DNA from: Acinetobacter lwoffii
GTDB lineage: Bacteria > Pseudomonadota > Gammaproteobacteria > Pseudomonadales > Moraxellaceae
Length of the DNA: 64,000 bases
Reading direction: 5' to 3'
Assembly: GCF_019048525.1 (NCBI RefSeq)
Contig: NZ_CP077369.1
Location: 62,001-126,000 of the forward strand
Shown here: in pieces, positions 21,396-29,808 of the stretch
Position numbering within the stretch: the stretch's first letter is position 1
Layout: every line of letters begins with the position of its first letter
Translations under genes and position numbers: made by a program
The notes under the pieces: model-generated
What the model saw: only the letters and a program-made list of their open reading frames with translations
Told to the model about the DNA's origin: nothing
The model's database searches: none

Positions 21396-21941
21396 TTACT
21401 CCTTATCAGATAATTGAGTTTGTGACTTTTTCACAAAACCAGATGATTGAGCCGGGATTTGACCCGTTGGATCCATCACCAATTCTTCAATCGAGTTGAA
21501 GCGCGTAATTTCTGCAAGATCCATATTTGGCGAACCAATCTTAGCTTTAATTCCTGCTGCCTTACGTCTGTCTGAAGGTGCCCAATTGAGTGCGCCTGTC
21601 GATAATTCGTAAATCAAACCAACAAGTAAAACTATGATAAAGATAGCTGCAGTTGCAAAACCAATCCAACCTACCTCACGAACAGAAACTGCCCATGCAT
21701 ATAGATAAAGTGCTTCTAAATCAAACACCACAAAGAAAATTGCAACTAAATAGAACTTTGCAGACAAGCGGATACGAGCTCCACCTGCGCTAACTACACC
21801 TGACTCAAACTGCTCCTGCTTGGCACGGCCCCATGATTTACCCCCGAGGAGTAATGGGACAGTCAGCATAAAGACGCATAAAAATGTAACGCCGATCACG
21901 AAGGCAATAATTGCCCATTCGTATGGAGTAATAGCACTCAT
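21396..21941 (-). CDS. nuoA: NADH-quinone oxidoreductase subunit A
   Basis: The first gene of the complex I operon, encoding a 181-residue membrane subunit with three helices. The conserved acidic loop lies in QEQFESGVVSAGGARIRLSAKFYLVAIFFVVFDLEALYLY. I chose the ATG at 21941 (MSAITPYEW) because it has an AGGAGT site 12 bases upstream and matches family starts; an upstream in-frame ATG at 22013 would add 24 residues unlike the family. The C-terminal tail after the third helix is long (about 60 residues), as in Acinetobacter. Confidence 0.95.
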   Translation of the reverse strand: MSAITPYEWAIIAFVIGVTFLCVFMLTVPLLLGGKSWGRAKQEQFESGVVSAGGARIRLSAKFYLVAIFFVVFDLEALYLYAWAVSVREVGWIGFATAAIFIIVLLVGLIYELSTGALNWAPSDRRKAAGIKAKIGSPNMDLAEITRFNSIEELVMDPTGQIPAQSSGFVKKSQTQLSDKE

Positions 21942-22513
21942 GCGGGGATAACTCCTGGCAGGCCTATTTGTTAACAAAGAATGTATGTATTGGCCTTCAA
22001 ATACACCAAACACAAAATTAATCCCGCCAATTGTACCTGATTTTGGATTTCACTTGCTAGTTTATAAGCCTTAGTCTTTGGGATGATTTTTTAGACATTT
22101 CAGCATTTAATTTGACTTTAATCATTCAGAATTCGTTTTAATCGTTTTCCCAAATTAAATTTTAATTATCTATTAATTTTTCTATAAATAGCGCTGCCAG
22201 AAAATAGGCTGATCGATGAGCTGCTTTTCTCGCCCACCCATTTAGATATAGTCTTTTTCACTATTGAATCCAAGTTAAATCGGATAAAAACTTATTTTAA
22301 CAACTATTTTTTCTTTCAAACCAATTGATTTAACTTGATATTTAATGTGATTTTTTATATTTAACGGTTGCTTTACCCCCTGCAGCTACTTGGTAATCTT
22401 GGATTGGCAATTGTGTCTTTTTGCAACATGCTCAACGGACTGATTCAGAATATGTTATTTCTATTTCTAAACCACATCATGACATTAATAAAGTAACAAT
22501 AAGGAGTCCTTGC
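21942..22513. other. Intergenic region with the nuo promoter
   Basis: About 570 bases without a convincing gene between the divergent nuoA and the gene at 22514. It is strongly AT-rich (22080-22370), as expected for promoter DNA. The complex I operon must start here, but I cannot single out one -35/-10 pair with confidence. No RNA gene or repeat was recognised. Confidence 0.5.
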
Positions 22514-22870
22514 ATGTCTCTACGCTTTTCCCATCGACCTAATTATTTTTTATTTGCTCAATTACTGGTTCGCCATATAGAAAATTACATCCAGAAAAAT
22601 CCCAACATAAGCCAGGCAGCTTTTGACTTACGTGACATCCATGCACTTTTTCAAGAGGACCATGCTTCTTCCAGCATCAATCTGGATGGCATTATGAATA
22701 TCGCTGACGAATATAAAGTCGAAACATTATCAGGCGACCAAAAACTGATTCAGCGTTATAACGTCGATGCGAAAAATACCAAACTGGTGATCGACTTTAA
22801 CTCTGAAGCGCTACAAAGCTTAAAAGAGGGTAAATCACTCATTGAACCTGATGCGACCATTCAGGAATAA
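22514..22870 (+). CDS. Conserved hypothetical protein, 118 aa
   Basis: I chose the ATG at 22514 (MSLRFSHRPN), since AAGGAG lies at 22501-22506 with good spacing; an upstream ATG at 22421 would add 31 residues of poor quality. The product is small, soluble and without cysteines, and I recognise no domain. It is convergent with bfmS and ends in a strong terminator (22885-22912). Its position beside bfmRS does not by itself imply a regulatory link. Confidence 0.7.
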   Translation: MSLRFSHRPNYFLFAQLLVRHIENYIQKNPNISQAAFDLRDIHALFQEDHASSSINLDGIMNIADEYKVETLSGDQKLIQRYNVDAKNTKLVIDFNSEALQSLKEGKSLIEPDATIQE

Positions 22871-22884
22871 AAATCGCTCCTAAT

Positions 22885-22912
22885 AAAAAACGATGCCGAT
22901 GCATCGTTTTTT
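22885..22912. terminator. Bidirectional terminator
   Basis: The perfect stem CGATGC/GCATCG with a four-base loop is flanked by A6 and T6. It separates the hypothetical gene from the convergent bfmS. Confidence 0.9.
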
Positions 22913-22936
22913 ATGACTAAAATCATTTATACAATA

Positions 22937-24607
22937 TCAAGCTAAATGATCACTCGCTTCCTCAGGCTTTTTTTCTAGCATCTTGCGCTTACTCTTCTTG
23001 ACATAACGCTGTGCCGGCCAGGTCATGGTAAAACGCGCGCCACCCAGCGTCGGACTTTGATCCACCTGAATCGTACCACCAAACCAGTACGCAATCCGGC
23101 TGACAATCGACAAACCTAAACCATAACCACCCGAAGCACGGGTACGGCTATCATCCAGTCGGGCAAAGGCTTCAAAAATGCGGGCACGATCTATTTCCGG
23201 AATCCCCGGCCCGTCATCTTCAACGCAAACATAGGCTTGACCATCCTGATCCAGACCGCCGCTAATCAAGATTTTATTATCGCAATAACGTACAGCATTG
23301 CCGACCAGATTCTGAATTACACGATGCAGGTAGCGACGCTCTGCCTCAACCACCACATCAGGCATTGAATGTAGCTCAATGATTTTCTGGGTTTTTAATG
23401 CTTCAGTTTCCAGAGCTACCTGATTCAGCACTTCAAACAGATTGACCTTTTCAAACTCGATCGAAGGCATGCCCTGTTCTAGCTTGGCATAGGTCATGAT
23501 CTCGTCAATCAGGGTATTCAGCGCCTCAATATCTTTATCAATCTGTTCGACCTGTTGCAGACGATAATCGTAATCATCTTCATCTACCATCATTTCCACA
23601 CCAAAACGAATCCGCGCCACTGGTGTACGAAGTTCATGCGACACCGCACGCATCAATTCACGTTGGGCTTCAATCAGGCGCTGAATATGATCAGACATAT
23701 TGTTAAAGCTAGAGGCCAGCGTTGCCATTTCGTCACTTCCTTCTACAGGAAGACGCAATGACATATTACCGGTTTTCATTTTGTTTAAGGCATAGCTGAC
23801 TTCACGCAACTTGCGCTGCATTGGCACCAGCAAACCATACACCCCCAGACTCAGCACAAACAGGCTCAATAAGGTAATACCAGTCGCTAACTGGAATGGC
23901 ATCCAGTTAAACAATGGCACCGGTCCCATCACCAAGACTTGTGAGGTCGAACCTGGAATTGGCGAAATAATTGAAATGGTGATGCCACGGATTGAGGCAC
24001 TATCCCGATACAGGATAATACTGTGATCAAGACGCAAGCGCCCGATCTGCTCGGAATCTAAAGGTAGATTCTGGACGTTTTCGATGGAAACCGGATAAGA
24101 AAAATAATCCTGAATACGAGCCAGGTATTCTTTTTCCTGACCTGGATAGAAGACCAGATAATCCAGGATAAAGACTGGTAAGGCCTTCATCTGGCGCTCA
24201 GTAATGCTGTCGGCCTTAATATAAAGGTAATGACCCGGGTCATCGCGCAGCCCCACCACAATATAGGCAATACCCGATTCGGCGTCCCAACGCACCACAG
24301 CCTTACGTTCGGCAATACGGCGTCCTTCAGCACGGGTAATGTCGACCTTGCTGGCTTCTACATAGTGAATGGGCAATTCCAGCAAATCGGAGGCATCAGA
24401 AACCCAATCCATTTTTTGCTGGAGATTTGGCTGGCGTGCAACCCCTTCACTGATGATATATGCCATACCATCAGTCAGGGATTCGCGATATTCTTGCGCA
24501 CGCTGATAGTTGATAATCTGTACCAACAGATAGCCGAACACCGCCACCAAGACGACAAGGATGACGAGTCCTGCGTATATACGCAAAAATATACTGTGTT
24601 TAAACAC
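22937..24607 (-). CDS. bfmS: Sensor histidine kinase BfmS
   Basis: An inner-membrane sensor of the BfmRS system, which in Acinetobacter controls envelope stress, biofilm, capsule and pili. The 556-residue protein has TM helices at about 10-30 and 243-262 around a periplasmic sensing domain, a HAMP region (263-315), a HisKA domain with phospho-acceptor His324 (AVSHELRTP), and a HATPase domain with N box (NLVGNAVRYCDN), G1 (EDDGPGIPE) and G2 (GGYGLGLSIV). It is encoded 42 bp downstream of bfmR on the same strand. Lengths and order match BfmRS of A. baumannii. Confidence 0.93.
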   Translation of the reverse strand: MFKHSIFLRIYAGLVILVVLVAVFGYLLVQIINYQRAQEYRESLTDGMAYIISEGVARQPNLQQKMDWVSDASDLLELPIHYVEASKVDITRAEGRRIAERKAVVRWDAESGIAYIVVGLRDDPGHYLYIKADSITERQMKALPVFILDYLVFYPGQEKEYLARIQDYFSYPVSIENVQNLPLDSEQIGRLRLDHSIILYRDSASIRGITISIISPIPGSTSQVLVMGPVPLFNWMPFQLATGITLLSLFVLSLGVYGLLVPMQRKLREVSYALNKMKTGNMSLRLPVEGSDEMATLASSFNNMSDHIQRLIEAQRELMRAVSHELRTPVARIRFGVEMMVDEDDYDYRLQQVEQIDKDIEALNTLIDEIMTYAKLEQGMPSIEFEKVNLFEVLNQVALETEALKTQKIIELHSMPDVVVEAERRYLHRVIQNLVGNAVRYCDNKILISGGLDQDGQAYVCVEDDGPGIPEIDRARIFEAFARLDDSRTRASGGYGLGLSIVSRIAYWFGGTIQVDQSPTLGGARFTMTWPAQRYVKKSKRKMLEKKPEEASDHLA

Positions 24608-24649
24608 CTATAATTTATCCTGCTTGTTCAAGCAACAAACCACATTTGC

Positions 24650-25366
24650 TTAAAGACCATTGGTCTCTTTAACAAAAAGATAACCCTTACTACGTACTGT
24701 TTTAATACGCTTCGGATTTTCTGGATCGTCACCGATTTTTGGACGGATACGAGAAATACGCACATCAATTGAACGGTCTTGGCCGTCATATTCAATGCCG
24801 CGTAGACGCTCAAAGATATCTTCACGTGACAGGATGCGGCCCGCATTTGAAGCCAGCAGCCACAACAGGTCATATTCTGCACTGGTAAAGTCAACCAGCT
24901 CACCATTTAAGGTCACTGAACGACCACCATTGTCGATCACCAGGTCATCAAATTCGATGCGCTGAGCCACTTCATCTTCAGGCACTTTGTCAGTACGGCG
25001 TAATAAAGCACGAATACGAGCCAATAGGACACGTGGCTGAACCGGTTTAGCGACATAGTCGTCCGCACCCATTTCCAGACCTAAGACCTGATCCATATCT
25101 TCAGTACGTGCAGTCAGCATTAAAATCGGTTGATGATAATGTGGACGAACTTCACGACAGATGGTCAAACCATCAGCACCTGGCAACATGACATCTAGAA
25201 CCACCATGTCTGGTTGCTCAGCAATAATACGACGAATAGCACGGTTGCCATCCGGCTCTACCCCAACCTCAAGTCCGTTACGAATGAGGTATTCTTGCGT
25301 TAAACGAGCAAGACGCTCGTCATCTTCAACAATTAAAATTTTGGGTAACTTTTCTTCTTGGCTCAT
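24650..25366 (-). CDS. bfmR: Response regulator BfmR
   Basis: An OmpR-family DNA-binding response regulator partnered with BfmS. The 238-residue protein has a receiver domain with acidic pocket E14-D16, phosphorylation site Asp58 (VVLDVMLPG), Thr/Lys switch residues (MLTART, YVAKP), and a C-terminal winged helix ending with the KTVRSKGYLF wing. Transcription starts in the 566-bp region shared with the divergent nrdA. A perfect palindrome at 25457-25471, 91 bp upstream, is a candidate operator. Confidence 0.95.
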   Translation of the reverse strand: MSQEEKLPKILIVEDDERLARLTQEYLIRNGLEVGVEPDGNRAIRRIIAEQPDMVVLDVMLPGADGLTICREVRPHYHQPILMLTARTEDMDQVLGLEMGADDYVAKPVQPRVLLARIRALLRRTDKVPEDEVAQRIEFDDLVIDNGGRSVTLNGELVDFTSAEYDLLWLLASNAGRILSREDIFERLRGIEYDGQDRSIDVRISRIRPKIGDDPENPKRIKTVRSKGYLFVKETNGL

Positions 25367-25456
25367 GTATTGCCCCTTATTTGGTGGATCTACGCTATAG
25401 GCGTATCCTTTTGAAATCCAATAGATACGTTTTTAATATGCTTGCAATATACACAC

Positions 25457-25471
25457 GTTTACATTGTAAAC
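25457..25471. promoter_or_regulatory. Perfect 15-bp palindrome upstream of bfmR
   Basis: GTTTACATTGTAAAC is a perfect palindrome around a single central base, 91 bp before the bfmR start and 460 bp before nrdA. BfmR is known to bind its own promoter, so this could be that site, but the assignment is inference; another regulator is equally possible. Confidence 0.5.
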
Positions 25472-25632
25472 AAGATAGCGTTCACCAAACTGATACATCA
25501 AAATAGCATTTTGTAATATTTTATCGGGCACTTTTTGGACAATTATGCTTGAAACAGTGGCTTAGATCTGATTTTCGATTTACACAACTCTCACATGGAC
25601 AAAATATGACTGCTTGATTCAGCAGTTTTTAG

Positions 25633-25641
25633 TTATCCACA
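25633..25641 (+). promoter_or_regulatory. Consensus DnaA box upstream of nrdA
   Basis: TTATCCACA matches the DnaA-box consensus exactly. It is about 290 bp upstream of nrdA. DnaA boxes in the nrdAB promoter of E. coli couple dNTP supply to replication initiation; the same role is plausible here. A single perfect 9-mer can occur by chance, but its position is suggestive. Confidence 0.55.
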
Positions 25642-25799
25642 GTGTTATCTATAAGCAGTTTCTTTGGACTTTGTTATGCTATGCCTTGCCTGATAAGGCT
25701 TATACAAAAATCAATAAAAATAGCGATATTTTTGCAATGATTAAAGCACAACTTAAGAAAAATATTTAGCTAAATGTCAATATTGATCTACCCTAAATT

Positions 25800-25848
25800 T
25801 TCCCGTATCTTGTGTTCAATTAATTTTAAAACCACTAGGTCTTGTGTT
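25800..25848 (+). promoter_or_regulatory. Probable pair of NrdR boxes
   Basis: Two copies of TCTTGTGTT start at 25808 and 25840, exactly 32 bp (three helical turns) apart. The second, CCACTAGGTCTTGTGT, resembles the palindromic NrdR-box consensus. NrdR boxes are typically paired at about this distance upstream of ribonucleotide reductase genes. They lie about 85-130 bp before nrdA, where repression would be effective. The nrdR gene is not in the window. Confidence 0.6.
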
Positions 25849-25932
25849 TATTCCTCAAATACTGTGGCATAGAATTTGCCCAGTTCAAACGGTCCATAAA
25901 CATAAAAATAGATGACAATGGAGCTATGCTAA

Positions 25933-28770
25933 ATGAGCGTAATCACTTCAACTCCTGGTCAACTTCAGGTGATTAAACGCACCGGTGATGTTGCCGCTTT
26001 TGATGCAGAAAAAATTTCTGTCGCAATTGGTAAAGCGTTTTTGGCGGTTGAAGGCCAACAAAGCGCTGACTCGAGCCGGATCCATGATCGTATCGAGCAA
26101 CTGACGGAAATGGTATTAAATACCTTTAAACGTCGTTTACCTTCTGGCGGAACGATTCATATTGAAGAAATTCAAGACCAAGTTGAACTTGCGCTAATGC
26201 GTACGGGCGAACAGAAAGTTGCACGCTCTTATGTCATTTACCGTGAACAACGTTCTGAAGCACGTAAACAGTTAGGTGCTCATCATCACCCCACCCTGCA
26301 AATTACTGATGCTGAAGGCAAACTTAAGCCACTGGATTTAAGTGCTTTAACTGCGCATGTTACTAAAGCAGCAGAAGGCCTTGAAGGCATTGATGTACAA
26401 GCGATTGTCGATGAGACTGTGAAAAACTTGTACAACGGCGTAAAAGAGTCTGACATCTCGACCACGATGATGATGGCGACCCGTACCCGTATCGAGCAAG
26501 AACCTAACTATACGTATGTGACTGCACGTTTGTTACGTGATGACCTGGTTGCAACTGGTTTGAAATTCCTGGGTCTGTCTACAGAGACCAATGAAGGCGA
26601 TGCACTTGAGACTTTCCTGAAGAAAGGGATCGAGCTTGAGCTGCTTTCTCCAGAATTGCTGAACTTTGACCTTGCGAAATTGGCAGCGGCGATTCAACCA
26701 GAACGCTCGAACCAGTTTACCTACTTAGGTCTGCAAACCTTATTTGACCGTTACTTCATTCATTCAGATGGCGTACGTTTCGAATTACCGCAATTGTTCT
26801 TTATGCGTGTTTCTATGGGCTTGTCGCTCAATGAAGAAAACCGTGAAGACCGCGCGATTGAGTTCTATAACTTATTGTCTAGCTTCGACTACATGGCATC
26901 GACGCCTACCCTGTTTAACTCAGGTACGCTACGTCCACAGTTGTCTAGCTGCTACTTAACAACCATTGATGATGACCTGTATGACATTTATGGCGCGATG
27001 CGTGATAACGCAATGCTGTCTAAATGGGCAGGCGGTTTGGGTAATGACTGGACGCCAGTCCGTGCCTTGAACTCATACATCAAAGGGACTAACGGTAAAT
27101 CTCAAGGTGTAGTTCCGTTCTTGAAAGTAGCGAACGATACGGCTGTTGCGGTTAACCAAGGTGGTAAGCGTAAAGGTGCAGTTTGTGCATACTTAGAAAC
27201 CTGGCACCTAGACATCGAAGAATTCTTGGAACTGCGTAAGAACACCGGTGATGACCGTCGTCGTACCCACGACATGAACACTGCGAACTGGGTTCCTGAC
27301 CTGTTCATGCAACGTGTATTCGAAGATGCGGAATGGACACTGTTCACCCCTTCTGAAACGCCTGATCTGCATGATTTGACTGGTGCTGAATTCGCTGAGC
27401 GTTATGCACATTACGAAGCGATTGCCAAAGAAACAAACATGTTGCACAAAAAAATCCGTGCAAAAGATTTGTGGCGCAAAATGCTGTCTATGCTGTTTGA
27501 AACAGGTCACCCGTGGATCACATTCAAAGATGTATGTAACCTGCGTTCACCACAACAACACGTTGGTGTAGTTCACTCTTCTAACTTATGTACAGAAATT
27601 ACTTTGAACACCAGCAAAGAAGAAATCGCAGTTTGTAACCTGGGTTCAATCAACCTGGTACAACACGTTCAAGGCGGTGTACTAGATCGCGAAAAGCTTG
27701 CTCGCACAGTAAAAACTGCCGTTCGTATGCTCGACAACGTGATTGACATCAACTACTACGCTGTTCCGCAAGCGCGTAACTCGAACCTGAAACACCGTCC
27801 AGTCGGTATGGGTATCATGGGCTTCCAGGATGCACTGTATGAGATGAACCTTGCTTATGGTTCTGATGCTGCGGTTGAGTTTGCTGATGAATCGATGGAA
27901 GTGATTTCGTACTACGCGATTTCAACATCTAGCGATTTGGCTGTTGAACGTGGTACATACGAAACATTCAAAGGTTCATTGTGGGATCAAGGTATCCTAC
28001 CAATCGACTCGCTTGATCTGGTTGCGAAAACTCGTCCAGAACGCATGTTCGAAGTCGACCGCACTCAACGTCTGGACTGGGATACTTTACGTGCCAAAGT
28101 TCAAAAAGACGGTATGCGTAACTCGAACGTGATGGCGATTGCACCAACAGCTACGATTTCGAACATCTGTGGCGTGTCTCAATCCATTGAGCCAACCTTC
28201 CAGAACTTGTATGTGAAATCAAACCTGTCTGGTGAATTCACAGTGATCAATCCGTACCTGGTACGTGCGTTGAAAGAACGTGGTCTTTGGGATGCTGTGA
28301 TGGTCAATGACCTGAAACACTTCGAAGGTTCTGTTCAGAAGATTTCCCGTATTCCTGAAGAGCTTAAAGCCATCTTCGCGACTGCGTTTGAAGTTGAAAC
28401 TCGCTGGATCGTGGATGCTGCTTCACGTCGTCAAAAATGGATCGACCAAGCGCAGTCTCTTAACCTTTACATCGCTGGTGCAAACGGCAAAAAACTGGAC
28501 ATCACTTACAAGATGGCCTGGTTACGTGGTCTTAAGACGACTTATTACCTTCGTGCATTGGGTGCGACTTCTGCTGAGAAATCAACCATTAACACTGGCG
28601 CATTGAACGCAGTTAAACCTGCAACTGTTGCGGCGCCTGTTGTAGCAGCAGCTCCTGTCGTTGAAGCGCAAAAACCTGAAGCTCCTGCAGAGGAAGAAGG
28701 TTTTGCTCAAGCGGCGCCAGTGCCAATGGCATGTTCGATTGACAACCCTGATTGTGAAGCTTGTCAATAA
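25933..28770 (+). CDS. nrdA: Class Ia ribonucleoside-diphosphate reductase, alpha subunit
   Basis: The large subunit that reduces ribonucleotides to deoxyribonucleotides, with NrdB as radical donor. At 945 residues it is longer than E. coli NrdA (761). The extra length includes a complete ATP-cone (about residues 12-108) followed by a second, cone-like domain (about 115-205), as in Pseudomonas NrdA, for allosteric ATP/dATP control. Active-site parts are visible: SSCYL (thiol pair), NLCTEI (Asn, thiyl Cys and Glu), and a C-terminal cysteine tail (CSIDNPDCEACQ) for reduction by thioredoxin, reached by an Ala/Pro-rich flexible linker. nrdB lies 1 kb downstream rather than adjacent. Confidence 0.97.
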   Translation: MSVITSTPGQLQVIKRTGDVAAFDAEKISVAIGKAFLAVEGQQSADSSRIHDRIEQLTEMVLNTFKRRLPSGGTIHIEEIQDQVELALMRTGEQKVARSYVIYREQRSEARKQLGAHHHPTLQITDAEGKLKPLDLSALTAHVTKAAEGLEGIDVQAIVDETVKNLYNGVKESDISTTMMMATRTRIEQEPNYTYVTARLLRDDLVATGLKFLGLSTETNEGDALETFLKKGIELELLSPELLNFDLAKLAAAIQPERSNQFTYLGLQTLFDRYFIHSDGVRFELPQLFFMRVSMGLSLNEENREDRAIEFYNLLSSFDYMASTPTLFNSGTLRPQLSSCYLTTIDDDLYDIYGAMRDNAMLSKWAGGLGNDWTPVRALNSYIKGTNGKSQGVVPFLKVANDTAVAVNQGGKRKGAVCAYLETWHLDIEEFLELRKNTGDDRRRTHDMNTANWVPDLFMQRVFEDAEWTLFTPSETPDLHDLTGAEFAERYAHYEAIAKETNMLHKKIRAKDLWRKMLSMLFETGHPWITFKDVCNLRSPQQHVGVVHSSNLCTEITLNTSKEEIAVCNLGSINLVQHVQGGVLDREKLARTVKTAVRMLDNVIDINYYAVPQARNSNLKHRPVGMGIMGFQDALYEMNLAYGSDAAVEFADESMEVISYYAISTSSDLAVERGTYETFKGSLWDQGILPIDSLDLVAKTRPERMFEVDRTQRLDWDTLRAKVQKDGMRNSNVMAIAPTATISNICGVSQSIEPTFQNLYVKSNLSGEFTVINPYLVRALKERGLWDAVMVNDLKHFEGSVQKISRIPEELKAIFATAFEVETRWIVDAASRRQKWIDQAQSLNLYIAGANGKKLDITYKMAWLRGLKTTYYLRALGATSAEKSTINTGALNAVKPATVAAPVVAAAPVVEAQKPEAPAEEEGFAQAAPVPMACSIDNPDCEACQ

Positions 28771-28791
28771 GCTTCGCTTGACCTCCCCTAA

Positions 28792-28861
28792 CCCCTCCTA
28801 AAAGGAGGGGAATCACAGCTCAGTCATCTGACATGTGAAAGTCCCTCTTTTTAAAAGAGGG
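28792..28861. repeat. Two REP-like hairpins between nrdA and the small gene
   Basis: CCCCTCCT/AGGAGGGG (28792-28810) and CCCTCTTTT/AAAAGAGGG (28843-28861) form two strong, similar hairpins within context CCCTAACCCCTCC and GATTTAGGGAGATT. Such palindromic CCCTCC units recur between Acinetobacter genes. They probably also attenuate or stabilise the nrdA transcript. Confidence 0.6.
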
Positions 28862-28899
28862 ATTTAGGGAGATTAAAATAACAAACAAAGGAAACCTCA

Positions 28900-29028
28900 A
28901 TGCCCCATATGACTCACAACTACATGTTAGGACTTGCGGCATTGCTGATTTCCTTTGGCATTACCTTTTATTTACCAATTGCTTATTTCTGGCTCAAAGT
29001 TTGCCAGCAGCGTAAACAAAATAAGTAG
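28900..29028 (+). CDS. Small single-helix membrane protein, 42 aa
   Basis: A 42-residue frame starting MPHMTHNYML with a clear ribosome site (AAAGGAAA) 8-13 bases upstream. Residues 9-33 form one hydrophobic helix (LGLAALLISFGITFYLPIAYFW as two parts), followed by a basic tail (CQQRKQNK). This is the pattern of a small inner-membrane protein with a cytoplasmic C-terminus. It lies between the REP-like hairpins and a further inverted repeat (29127-29155), in the gap between nrdA and nrdB. No function is known to me; conservation would decide whether it is real. Confidence 0.55.
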   Translation: MPHMTHNYMLGLAALLISFGITFYLPIAYFWLKVCQQRKQNK

Positions 29029-29254
29029 TTTTCTTTAGACGAATTACTTCTTTTGATTATGTCAGCAGATTAGCTGATTGCCGAAAATGAAAAAAGGGAA
29101 CACCGCGTCAACGATGCTCCCCTTTTCCCTAAAGATCATTAGGCTGTCTTTAGGGCGATAACTTTTTTACCAAAAAGCTAGGGAATATTCTGAACTAGTT
29201 TAAAGCAATCGTCAAATTAGCCTTTGTTGAAAGCTCAAATTTAGGAGTATTCTC

Positions 29255-29491
29255 ATGAGCAAATCAAATGACCGTATGGTATATCAACGTGGAAATGAAT
29301 GGGTAAATAAAGCAAATGGTAATTCTACCGCTTCATCCATTCACTCAACACAACGTGATGCAATAAACTCAGCTAGAACTATGTTAAAAAACTCTGGCGG
29401 AGGAGAATTGACAATCAAAGGTACTAATCAATTGATTCGTCAAAAAGACACAATTTCCCCAGGAAATGATCCAAGAAACATAAAAGGCTAA
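29255..29491 (+). CDS. DUF2188-like small protein
   Basis: A 78-residue soluble protein preceded by a good ribosome site (TTAGGAGT at 29241-29248). The arrangement fits DUF2188: a beta-hairpin VYQRGNEWVNKANG, then a helix beginning with TQRDAINSARTMLKN and a terminal strand ELTIKGTNQLIRQKDTI, with the family's repeated AxxxAR helix. The function of DUF2188 is unknown. It is monocistronic, with a terminator at 29506-29540, and is not obviously connected to ribonucleotide reduction. Confidence 0.75.
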   Translation: MSKSNDRMVYQRGNEWVNKANGNSTASSIHSTQRDAINSARTMLKNSGGGELTIKGTNQLIRQKDTISPGNDPRNIKG

Positions 29492-29505
29492 TTTATCTCT
29501 TAAAA

Positions 29506-29540
29506 AACAACCTCGATTTAATCGGGGTTGTTCTGTTTTT
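29506..29540 (+). terminator. Rho-independent terminator
   Basis: The stem AACAACC..GGTTGTT extended by CGAT/ATCG pairs, then CTGTTTTT, lies 14 bp after the DUF2188-like gene. Confidence 0.8.
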
Positions 29541-29808
29541 AAAAAACTATAACCGATTGATTTTATTATTTTTTTCAACGGAAAAACCAATAAAGAAATT
29601 CTACTTAAAAAACAAAAGAATAGAAGAACCATAGTCGTTTTTTCATCAAAAAAAATCTTATTACCTATTAAATTTTCGCGATCAAAACTACAATACATTC
29701 CAAATTTATTAAAAACTAAATCGCCTCGCTTAACAAATGTTCGTTGTTTCTTTAAACACCAGATAGTCCAATGTACATAAGTGAAGCGTATAATTTGAGA
29801 GAATTGAT
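29541..29808. other. nrdB upstream region
   Basis: About 270 AT-rich bases with no convincing gene. The nrdB promoter must be here because a terminator precedes it, but no single site could be fixed. Confidence 0.5.

Noticed and set aside
21942-22513. Riboswitch or RNA gene upstream of nuo
   Set aside because: Only AT-rich promoter-like DNA seen; no conserved RNA motif or strong stem recognised.
29384-29698. Minus-strand 104-residue frame upstream of nrdB
   Set aside because: It lies over the DUF2188-like gene and its terminator, in AT-rich DNA, with a poor start; more likely random.
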